From the NCBI RefSeq assembly GCF_014836615.1, contig NZ_JACSQN010000015.1:1-64000 (forward strand): a stretch of 64,000 nucleotides of DNA, written 5' to 3'. The notes under the pieces were generated by a model, which saw only the letters and a list, made by a program, of their open reading frames with translations, did no database searches and had not been told where the DNA came from. The translations under genes were made by a program, and so were the position numbers. The DNA comes from Sporosarcina quadrami (GTDB lineage: Bacteria; Bacillota; Bacilli; Bacillales_A; Planococcaceae). Shown in pieces: positions 34,574 through 41,460 of the stretch (positions are counted from its first letter, which is position 1; each line of letters begins with the position of its first letter).

Positions 34574-35788
34574 TCACCAGTTGCTATTTTTATATTTTTT
34601 ATAATAATTGACCTGCCTTAAGAACAAATAGAGCTTTCTTTTAAAGCTTCGATCTTTCTTGTAGAAGAGCGGGTTGGCGTACTTGCCTGCTTTTAGTAGC
34701 TTTCTAACGTCTTTGTTCACTTGTTTATTGCTGACAAATTTCTTCAGTACGGTTTTTGGGACTACTGTAAACAAGAAATCCTCTTTAAGTAGTGTGAGCG
34801 GTTTTTCAGTATCGTAAATAAGATCATCAACAAAGTTTTTCGCCAAGTTATGACCGCAAGAAGTGATGTAGTAGCTCGAACGGCCTTGCCGGATATTCAC
34901 TTCGAACACCTTGAACTTCCCATCCCTATGATCATACTTTAAATCGAAATTCGCATAGCCTACATAATGTAATGCCTCCAAGAAACCTTTCAATTTCAGC
35001 ATCATCTCTTCGTTGTATCGCGTTATAACCGCTGTATAATTACCAATAGCGGTAACAGTATGCTCTTGTAAAACAACTTGTCCAAACGTGATCAGCTCAG
35101 TATTCCCTTTGCTATTAACATAGAATACAGAGTCCCACATATATGTATCATCACCTGGTATGAAATCCTGAATAATCAAGTCATCTTCATAGCCGCTATT
35201 CTTAATCGTAGTAATCACTTGTTGAATTTCATCATACGAGTTAACCTTATAAACTTTTTGCATGCCTTCAAACGGATTTTTATAATACTGGACACCGTTA
35301 CTCGGTTTAATAATTACCGGAAACATCACTTCATCCATGAATTTCGCGTCTGTAGCGCAAGAATGGAAATAAGTTGCTGGTGCATCGATACCGTGTTCCG
35401 CACATAATGCGTAGAAATTCTTTTTTAACAATAAATTGTTCATCAGTTCTTCATCAATATAGCTGAAAACAAAGTCGTCTTTTAATTCTTCCCGGTTTTC
35501 AATAATTAAACGGACGTATAAATCATTCGTACCGACAAGGAGTAATTTCTTATCCTTCATTTTATACTTTTTGGCTACTTCTTTTAAAAATCTCGGGAAT
35601 ACATCTTTCTCACCTAGTTTCGGGTTCAATTCGATAGCTCCCGGAATCGTACTTAATGATGTAAATGATAACGGTTCCTTTCCAACGAGAATAGGGTGGA
35701 TTCCATATTCTTCATGGAAAGAGATCGCCATATTGTAGGCGTTAATATCAGTTCCGATAATAATCGGGATGAACGGATGATTTGTCAT
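34574..35788 (-). CDS. ATP-grasp carboxylate-amine ligase, D-aspartate-ligase-like
   Basis: ATP-grasp enzyme of 404 residues. The N-terminus (FIPIIIGTDINAYNMAISF, then HEEYGI) resembles D-aspartate ligases of enterococci and lactobacilli, which add the D-Asp side-chain bridge to peptidoglycan Lys; the ATP-grasp core follows (FPVIIKPSNGVQYY, IIQDFIPGDDTYMW, YANFDLKYDHRDGKFKVFEV, NIRQGRSSYY). ATG at 35788 has TTGGAGG upstream. It is monocistronic, beside envelope genes. The ligase class is firm; the D-Asp or D-Glu substrate is inferred from resemblance and from Lys-X-D-Asp/D-Glu bridges known in Sporosarcina. Confidence 0.72.
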   Translation of the reverse strand: MTNHPFIPIIIGTDINAYNMAISFHEEYGIHPILVGKEPLSFTSLSTIPGAIELNPKLGEKDVFPRFLKEVAKKYKMKDKKLLLVGTNDLYVRLIIENREELKDDFVFSYIDEELMNNLLLKKNFYALCAEHGIDAPATYFHSCATDAKFMDEVMFPVIIKPSNGVQYYKNPFEGMQKVYKVNSYDEIQQVITTIKNSGYEDDLIIQDFIPGDDTYMWDSVFYVNSKGNTELITFGQVVLQEHTVTAIGNYTAVITRYNEEMMLKLKGFLEALHYVGYANFDLKYDHRDGKFKVFEVNIRQGRSSYYITSCGHNLAKNFVDDLIYDTEKPLTLLKEDFLFTVVPKTVLKKFVSNKQVNKDVRKLLKAGKYANPLFYKKDRSFKRKLYLFLRQVNYYKKYKNSNW

Positions 35789-35916
35789 AGTGTCCTCCAA
35801 CATATTTTTCTATATCTAAGTGTAGAGTTCCTTTTTTTCCTTGTCAATAAACCTGAAGGCATAAGTTCTGTCACTTATGCGTTAACTTTCATTGTCGATT
35901 TGATGGACAGACGAAC

Positions 35917-35947
35917 AAAAATCCCCTCATCAAAATGATGAGAGGAG
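35917..35947 (-). terminator. Terminator after the SLH protein gene
   Basis: Minus strand TCCTCTCATCA/TGATGAGGGGA around TTT, followed by TTTTTG. Confidence 0.88.
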
Positions 35948-35967
35948 ATGATTAGTATAGTAGCCAA

Positions 35968-37275
35968 TCATTTTTTACCGTATTGTGCGCGCTTTGCTTC
36001 CCCGATTGCTTTGCCCGCTTCGGACTGTTGTTGACCATATTCTCTGTTTTGGTCTGATTTCTGTTGACCCATCTGTTTTTTCTCGTCAATCAACTTCTGT
36101 GCTTCTTCTTCATTTCCTGCACGTTTTGCTTCACCGATAGCTTTACCTTTGTCGGCCATTTCTTTGCCATATTCTTTGTTTTGATCTGCTTTTTGTTGAC
36201 CAATCTGTTTTTTCTCATCAATCAACTTCTGTGCTTCTTTTTCATTTCCTGCACGCTTTGCTTCCCCGATCGCTTTACCTTTGTCAGCCATTTCTTTACC
36301 AAAATCTTTGTTCTGCTGTTTTTTGTCTTGTACTAGTTCTTTCTTTTTAAGTAATAACTCATTCACTTTCTCAAATTCGCCAGCACGTTTCGCTTCCCCG
36401 ATCGCTTTGCTTAACTCGGAAATCTCCACACCCATTTTTTTCGCAATTTCTTTTTTCTCTTTGATTAACTCCTGCTTCTTCACTTGTAATTCCTTATGAT
36501 CAGGAATCGCGATTGCATCCACTTTCAACATCGCTTCTTTTTTAGCCATTTCCAACTCTGCGGCTGCCGCAACAGGATCTTTATCAACCACTACTTTATC
36601 TGCAATTACTTCCGTATGTACTGTTACATTACCGCTCTCAGAAATACGTTTGAAAAATGCTACTGCATGCGCTCGCGTTAACGAATCTGTTGCTCCAAAT
36701 TTTTCGACAAGCGTTTCACCTTTAGGATTACTCCCTTTCGTTACACCTTTGTCGAATAAATAGGTTACCGCCTCTTCCAAATCAGATGTGTCAGCTTGTA
36801 AATAAGCAAACACTTGAGCAATCAAACCACGATTAACTGGATTCTTCCTGAAATCCTTATCATCATAGCCTAACAAAGGGACTTTAAAATGTGCCAATCC
36901 TTCATATTTTTGATCTGCCCATCGCTTCGCATCATTATTTGCACTCGTGTCAACTTCATCTTGAAGTTCTTTAAAAAAACGAGTTAACATTGTCGTGAAT
37001 TGTTCTTCTGTCAACACATCATTCGGTTTAAATGTTCCATCTGGAAAGCCTTTGATTAAGCCAATTTCAGATGCCCACTCAATTGATTCTGCTGCCCAAT
37101 AACCAGGTCGAATATCTTTGAAGTTTGATGCCTTTACTTCAACTTGATTCGTACTTGACGATTCAGCAGCGGATGCCAAAGTTGTGGTAGATCCTACAAC
37201 AGTTGTAACAAGTAACCCTGATAACACAACTTTAGAAACGATAGATGTAGCTTGTTTGGATATTGATTTCCGCAT
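35968..37275 (-). CDS. Exported SLH-domain protein with 44-residue helical repeats
   Basis: Surface protein of 435 residues. A signal peptide (MRKSISK start, cut after ASA near residue 37) is followed by three SLH units: a clear one (FKDIRPGYWAAESIEWASEI, GFPDGTFKP) and two degenerate ones up to about residue 210. SLH modules bind pyruvylated secondary cell-wall polymer. The C-terminal half is Lys/Glu/Gln-rich helix with a 44-residue period, each unit holding KAIGEAKRAG. ATG at 37275 follows GGGGGAAAAAGT. No catalytic domain is visible; a structural or binding role is inferred. Confidence 0.85.
   Translation of the reverse strand: MRKSISKQATSIVSKVVLSGLLVTTVVGSTTTLASAAESSSTNQVEVKASNFKDIRPGYWAAESIEWASEIGLIKGFPDGTFKPNDVLTEEQFTTMLTRFFKELQDEVDTSANNDAKRWADQKYEGLAHFKVPLLGYDDKDFRKNPVNRGLIAQVFAYLQADTSDLEEAVTYLFDKGVTKGSNPKGETLVEKFGATDSLTRAHAVAFFKRISESGNVTVHTEVIADKVVVDKDPVAAAAELEMAKKEAMLKVDAIAIPDHKELQVKKQELIKEKKEIAKKMGVEISELSKAIGEAKRAGEFEKVNELLLKKKELVQDKKQQNKDFGKEMADKGKAIGEAKRAGNEKEAQKLIDEKKQIGQQKADQNKEYGKEMADKGKAIGEAKRAGNEEEAQKLIDEKKQMGQQKSDQNREYGQQQSEAGKAIGEAKRAQYGKK
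35985..36415 (-). repeat. 132-bp tandem repeat inside the SLH gene
   Basis: Segments encoding AIGEAKRA recur near 35986, 36118, 36250 and 36382, exactly 132 bases apart. The two middle units (EAQKLIDEKKQ type) are nearly identical; the outer two are partial or diverged. Confidence 0.85.
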
Positions 37276-37395
37276 ACTTTTTCCCCCTAAATAATCATGA
37301 AGACTTATGTACATTTTTAACGATATATTACTTAAGTCCTTCTAAACATATTATACCTCTTTGAAAAGTATTGGTAACTTTTTCTTTCAAGAAAA

Positions 37396-37428
37396 TAAAA
37401 AAAGCCAGAAAGTAACTACTCTCTGACC
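37396..37428 (-). terminator. Terminator after glpQ-like gene
   Basis: Minus strand GTCAGAGAGT/ACTTTCTGGC with an AGTT loop and TTTTTTTATTTT tail. Confidence 0.85.
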
Positions 37429-37442
37429 TGTCAGATTTAAAT

Positions 37443-38276
37443 TTATTCTTGGACTAGGAATATTTGCTCATTATCCGGCCACTTTGAAAAGTCTGAAATA
37501 ATTCCATCCACACCATATTTCTGTGCTTTGGCTACAAGCTTCTTGTCTTTTTTGGACCACACCAACACCTTGCTATCACGTCTATGAATATTATCAACCA
37601 TTCTTTTATTCAAAAAAGAAACATTGAAGTTGATATACGATGCAAAAGAAGTGAGATCATCTAGCTTTCTTGACGACAACAGTGATTCGGCGGGACGTAT
37701 TAAAACTGCCACTTCAAGACTCGGCAACAAGTTATGTATTTTCCTCATCGATTCCACATCAAACGATTGAATAATGATCGAACCTAAATCTTCATACTCA
37801 TTTAATATTGAGACGACTTTCTCTTCTACACCCGGATAGGATGCGGGGTTTTTCAATTCTATTAATAAACCTACATGGTCATAAAACTCTTCTAGCAATT
37901 CATTCATCGTCATAATTGTTTCACCAGCAAACATATCACTATGATATGATCCCACATCGAGGTTTTTTAACTCTTCTAAAGTATATTCGCTAATGAGACC
38001 GCTTCCATTTGTTGTTCGGTCGACCTTTTCATCATGCATAATAACGAGTTCTCCGTCTTTAGAGACATGAACATCACATTCTAAATAATCGGCTTGAAGT
38101 TCAACGCCTTTTTGAAATGCGGCTCTAGTATTTTCCGGTGCAAAACTGGAAGCTCCCCTATGTGCAATACTGAGCAGATTAGGATTATGCACTTTCTTTG
38201 TTTGTCCATTATAACCAACTAACAACAGAAGACTTGCTGTAATTCCTAAAGCCCAGATAAGTTTTCGTTTCCGCAT
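37443..38276 (-). CDS. glpQ: Glycerophosphodiester phosphodiesterase, secreted or anchored
   Basis: GDPD-family hydrolase of 277 residues, TIM barrel. Catalytic signatures: AHRGASSFAPENTRAAF with the active-site His and Arg, and LECDVHVSKDGELVIMHDE supplying metal ligands and the second His. The N-terminus is a signal or membrane anchor (KRKLIWALGITASLLLLVG); there is no lipobox Cys. Substrates in Bacillus are glycerophosphodiesters or teichoic-acid fragments. ATG at 38276 is chosen from the GGGG ribosome site eight bases upstream; an in-frame extension of 11 codons is unlikely. Confidence 0.9.
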   Translation of the reverse strand: MRKRKLIWALGITASLLLLVGYNGQTKKVHNPNLLSIAHRGASSFAPENTRAAFQKGVELQADYLECDVHVSKDGELVIMHDEKVDRTTNGSGLISEYTLEELKNLDVGSYHSDMFAGETIMTMNELLEEFYDHVGLLIELKNPASYPGVEEKVVSILNEYEDLGSIIIQSFDVESMRKIHNLLPSLEVAVLIRPAESLLSSRKLDDLTSFASYINFNVSFLNKRMVDNIHRRDSKVLVWSKKDKKLVAKAQKYGVDGIISDFSKWPDNEQIFLVQE

Positions 38277-38453
38277 ATACATCGCCCCACATCTCTCATC
38301 GAATTGCATAAATTCGAATTATCTTTTAATTATAATAACATAGAATGCTAGTCATGAATACCCTTTTTCGCAAATTTACTAATCTGATTTTCCTACTCAA
38401 TTACTCTTGTCTATATTATACGTAAGCAAGCTTAAAAAAATGAATACATGGGG

Positions 38454-38489
38454 AAAAAGTTGCGACTAAACATAAGCCGCAACTTTTTT
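38454..38489 (-). terminator. Terminator after the RsbR-like gene
   Basis: AAAAAGTTGCG/CGCAACTTTTT stem; on the minus strand it trails into CCCC rather than a U-run beyond the stem, but the stem end itself supplies five U. Confidence 0.7.
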
Positions 38490-38506
38490 CTATTTAGTAT
38501 TATTTT

Positions 38507-39355
38507 TCAACCAATCGTTGCCAAGTTTTTTCTTAGGGCCAGCTGGAGAGAGCCGTATGTGCTGATTCTTGAAAAATCCAATCCAAGTTGGACAGATGTC
38601 TGCGCAATCTCCGGACGTATCCCAGTCAAGGATGATTGGATGCCAAGCAAATCTAACATCTGTGTCATTTGATAAAGGTGATTTGCGACCATAGTATCTA
38701 TTAGTGAAACACCGGATAAGTCAATGAACAGATGACTAATTCCAAGCTCCACACTTTTTTGTGGAACATAATCGGCAATAGACTGAACACGCGTTGTATC
38801 TATATCACCGATAATCGGTAACACTCCAATCGTTCCGTTTAATTTAATAATAGGCGCATTCAATTCTTCAATTAGCATCTGCTGCGCGCTTAGTCTTGTG
38901 TTCATGAGCTCATCGTATCTTTTCGAAAATTCAACCATCAACGCATCAAAAGCCATATGAATGGCAATGCCCCAGTTCAAAATATCCGTTCTGAGTACTT
39001 TTTCCCCGTTTTGCTCTACAAAATTTTCTATCCACGACCAGTAAGCTAGCCGTACTTTACCTAATGCTTCTTGCACTTCATATATAGGCGTTCTTGTATG
39101 TATTCGACTTTGTGCAACGAGCAACGCCCAATTTTTTTTGTTCTCTTCGAAGATTTCTTTATCTTCCAGAAGGCTACTTGCAATTGTCAAATTGGTTAAT
39201 CGGTTCTGTTCACGTAAACTTTTTTCGGTTTTCTCTCCTGCTGATATGGAATACACAGATCCTTTCGTCTCAACACGAAGAGAAAGCCATTCTTCAGTAA
39301 TATCATCAATGTGCTCCTGTAAGAATTCATATAGCATTTGGTTTATACCAACCAT
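38507..39355 (-). CDS. RsbR paralogue with C-terminal STAS domain
   Basis: A 282-residue protein built like RsbR stressosome subunits: a variable N-terminal globin-like helical sensor half (about residues 1-150), a connecting helix (SKRYDELMNTRLSAQQMLIEE) and a STAS domain from about 165 (APIIKLNGTIGVLPIIGDID, then TTR). The Thr pair after GDID corresponds to the region phosphorylated by RsbT in B. subtilis RsbRA. ATG at 39355 has GGGAGGG upstream. No rsbS or rsbT is adjacent, so it is an orphan paralogue. Its input signal is unknown. Confidence 0.85.
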   Translation of the reverse strand: MVGINQMLYEFLQEHIDDITEEWLSLRVETKGSVYSISAGEKTEKSLREQNRLTNLTIASSLLEDKEIFEENKKNWALLVAQSRIHTRTPIYEVQEALGKVRLAYWSWIENFVEQNGEKVLRTDILNWGIAIHMAFDALMVEFSKRYDELMNTRLSAQQMLIEELNAPIIKLNGTIGVLPIIGDIDTTRVQSIADYVPQKSVELGISHLFIDLSGVSLIDTMVANHLYQMTQMLDLLGIQSSLTGIRPEIAQTSVQLGLDFSRISTYGSLQLALRKNLATIG

Positions 39356-39404
39356 CAATATCCCTCCCGCAAACATTCTCAAATCTTACACATGATTGTA
39401 ACAT

Positions 39405-39453
39405 AAAAAAGATAAGTATCGGGCAACTATAGAAGATGCGCCCGATACTTATC
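39405..39453 (-). terminator. Terminator after the LysM-3D gene
   Basis: Fourteen-pair perfect stem GATAAGTATCGGGC/GCCCGATACTTATC followed by TTTTTTA on the minus strand. Confidence 0.92.
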
Positions 39454-39456
39454 AAT

Positions 39457-40299
39457 TCAATTCAATACTTTGATTTTCACTTTTTTGACTCCCCATTGCA
39501 TTGCATTTTCATAGGAGGGTATGAACACATCGATTTTATGGCCTTTAATAGCGCCTCCGACATCTCCAGCAATAGCTTCACCATATCCTTCAACCCATAC
39601 ACGTGTACCTAAAGGAATGACAGATGGGTCAACAGCAATGACTTTACGTTCCGGATTTGAACGCAAGTCAATTCCTGTGGCAGTTGTTCCTGAACATCCT
39701 TTGCAATAGGCAGTATATGCTGTAGCAGTTACTGTCATCTCCAGTCCAGATGAAGGAGGAGTGGAAACGACCGGTGCCGATACCGCTTTTTCTGATACTG
39801 TTTTTGTTATTGTTTCAGTTTCTTTAGCAACAGTTTCCTTTAATTCTTTTTCGGGTGATACTGAAGCGACTTTTACTGAATCTGAAATCTTTGCAGTAAC
39901 AATGACATCCGACGCTTCACCTCCCTTTATGATTAATTCCTCCCCAGGGTGTATAAGATCATCTACTAAACCATTCCATGACTTCAATAGTTCTAAATCT
40001 ATCCCGTGGTTCAAGGCAATTCTGAACAAGTTATCACCTTGTGACACAATATATCTTTGTTCCTCCGCCATTGACAATTCCAATGGTGGATAAAAAAGCG
40101 GTATACTTCCTGCTAACAGATGAAGGAATGGTACATCATCTCCATTCACTTCATTCTCCTCACTAGAAGGATAAAGAATTTTATACAGTTCTTCCATGCT
40201 ACTATCATTTTGTTCATTAGCACTGACAACGTCCATTTCCATCATTACATTATAAGAGAATATCAGGATGGTTGTCAGTATGAGTATTTTCATTTTCAT
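39457..40299 (-). CDS. Secreted LysM and 3D domain cell-wall protein
   Basis: Exported protein of 280 residues. Signal peptide residues 1-27 (MKMKILILTTILIFSYNV start, cleavage near VSA-NE), a LysM peptidoglycan-binding module around residues 85-130 (YIVSQGDNLFRIALNHGIDL), a Ser/Thr/Val-rich linker, then a C-terminal 3D domain (VTATAYTAYCKGCSGTTATG, VIPLGTRVWVEGYG, DVGGAIKGHKIDVF) holding the three family aspartates. This matches YocH/Sps-type predicted muralytic enzymes. The start is ATG at 40299 or the ATG two codons later. Confidence 0.88.
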   Translation of the reverse strand: MKMKILILTTILIFSYNVMMEMDVVSANEQNDSSMEELYKILYPSSEENEVNGDDVPFLHLLAGSIPLFYPPLELSMAEEQRYIVSQGDNLFRIALNHGIDLELLKSWNGLVDDLIHPGEELIIKGGEASDVIVTAKISDSVKVASVSPEKELKETVAKETETITKTVSEKAVSAPVVSTPPSSGLEMTVTATAYTAYCKGCSGTTATGIDLRSNPERKVIAVDPSVIPLGTRVWVEGYGEAIAGDVGGAIKGHKIDVFIPSYENAMQWGVKKVKIKVLN

Positions 40300-40493
40300 A
40301 AATCAGTAACGCTCCTCTCTTTAACTTCACACAGTTCTATCCAAAACCTTTTAAAATCAAACATAAGGTTTCAAAAAAGAGAGGAAAAGAGTTTCTATAC
40401 TGTTTTGTCTGAACAGAATTGAAGATTACAATAATGTTTAATGTTATTGGATTTCGGGAAAATTAAAACAAACAGAGATTGAGGTGTAAGCAA

Positions 40494-40613
40494 ATGAAAA
40501 TTGGAAAACTAATTAAAACAGCAATTAAGTGGGCTCCAGTTGTTTATCCAATTGTGTATAAACTTATTTCCAGCAAAAACAAAAATAAAAGCCTTATCAA
40601 AAATGCTCGATAA
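40494..40613 (+). CDS. Small basic protein, 39 residues
   Basis: Short frame beginning MKIGKLIKTAIKWAPVVYPI and ending in a Lys-rich tail; GAGGTG lies upstream of the ATG and a 19-pair terminator starts at its stop codon. One amphipathic or weakly hydrophobic helix plus a basic tail suggests membrane-surface association. I do not recognise the family. Confidence 0.6.
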   Translation: MKIGKLIKTAIKWAPVVYPIVYKLISSKNKNKSLIKNAR

Positions 40614-40661
40614 AAGAAGATTGTCCATGTGGTCTTACACAACATGGACAATCTTCTTTTA
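40612..40661 (+). terminator. Terminator after the 39-residue protein
   Basis: AAAAGAAGATTGTCCATGT pairs perfectly with ACATGGACAATCTTCTTTT. The near-symmetrical U-runs could stop either strand. Confidence 0.9.
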
Positions 40662-40720
40662 TGTGAATACATATAAATACGGCTTTCGAGAATCCTATCA
40701 CTACAAAGGAGGACGAAACA

Positions 40721-40924
40721 ATGCGCAATGGTAAAACTGAACAACCTAATCAGAAGCCTACTAAAACAGAACTTCAGTTTGTAGAGCATCCCGAGAAAAT
40801 TGCTTCTGACGGACTAAGTTTGTTCGATATGCATGAAGATATGCAAACTGTCGATACAATTCATCTGGATGACATGAAAGAAGATCTCCGTAAAGAATTG
40901 GTTCATAAAAATCCTCGTTCGTAA
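40721..40924 (+). CDS. Hypothetical small acidic protein, 67 residues
   Basis: Hydrophilic protein with an excess of Asp, Glu and Lys (KTELQFVEHPEKIASDG; FDMHEDMQTVDTIHLDD) and no membrane segment or signal peptide. AGGAGGACGAAACA precedes the ATG, and a terminator follows, so expression as a single gene is likely. Family not recognised. Confidence 0.65.
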   Translation: MRNGKTEQPNQKPTKTELQFVEHPEKIASDGLSLFDMHEDMQTVDTIHLDDMKEDLRKELVHKNPRS

Positions 40925-40935
40925 CGAAATTTATA

Positions 40936-40971
40936 AAAAGGAGCCAGCATTCATAAGCCGGTTCCTTTTTT
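40936..40971 (+). terminator. Terminator after the 67-residue protein
   Basis: AAAGGAGCC pairs with GGTTCCTTT (one G-T pair), followed by TTTG. Confidence 0.8.
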
Positions 40972-41400
40972 GTATTTTCATGTTGGGAAATTTCTTCGCA
41001 TCCTCTTTCCTATAATTTTCGTATACAAATCATATCCACTAATACCTAATAATAAAAATTTATAAAAAAGTAATATTCACAATTCAATTAAAAGTAGTCA
41101 GAAATATTCATTTTTAATTTCTAGTGGAATACGGAATTTAAAATAACAACATTCAAATGTCTTTCAAATCTATATGGAATAACGTTTCTATACTTTTTAT
41201 TGACATTTTAAAGTTAGAGTGAAACTAAGTATTTATTCCTTGCAAGTAAGAATAGCAGTAGTTATAATTCATTATTTTTAAATTAGTTAGCTTATTCAAT
41301 CTTTTTAAATACCTTTCTATATGTATACTAATAATAGACATCAAAGAGAATCCTGCAAATTCTTTCAGTAACCTCCAATACGTCCGCAGAAAGGAGAAGT
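40972..41400. other. AT-rich gap upstream of the large protease
   Basis: About 430 bases with no convincing gene on either strand. It must hold the promoter of the protease; TTGACA near 41201 and TATACT near 41323 are candidates but neither has a partner at good spacing. AAGGAG at 41391-41396 introduces the short upstream frame listed separately. Confidence 0.5.
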
Positions 41401-41460
41401 GTGTTTTTTCTATTATACAATTCCGGAGGTTCTGACCAAAAAAGGGAGGAATGGTTTTGA
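41401..41460 (+). CDS. Possible 19-codon leader peptide of the protease gene
   Basis: GTG at 41401, four bases after AAGGAG, opens a 19-codon frame (MFFLLYNSGGSDQKREEWF) whose TGA overlaps the TTG start of the protease as TTGA. This is the geometry of translational coupling. It could equally be chance. Confidence 0.35.
   Translation: MFFLLYNSGGSDQKREEWF

Noticed and set aside
35985..36415. Regular 132-base repeats that could suggest a CRISPR array or satellite.
   Set aside because: Units are too long, without unique spacers, and are in frame in a clear surface-protein gene.
40612..40735. Small toxin-antitoxin pair formed by the 39- and 67-residue proteins.
   Set aside because: The genes are separated by a strong terminator, are not overlapping, and neither resembles a known toxin or antitoxin.
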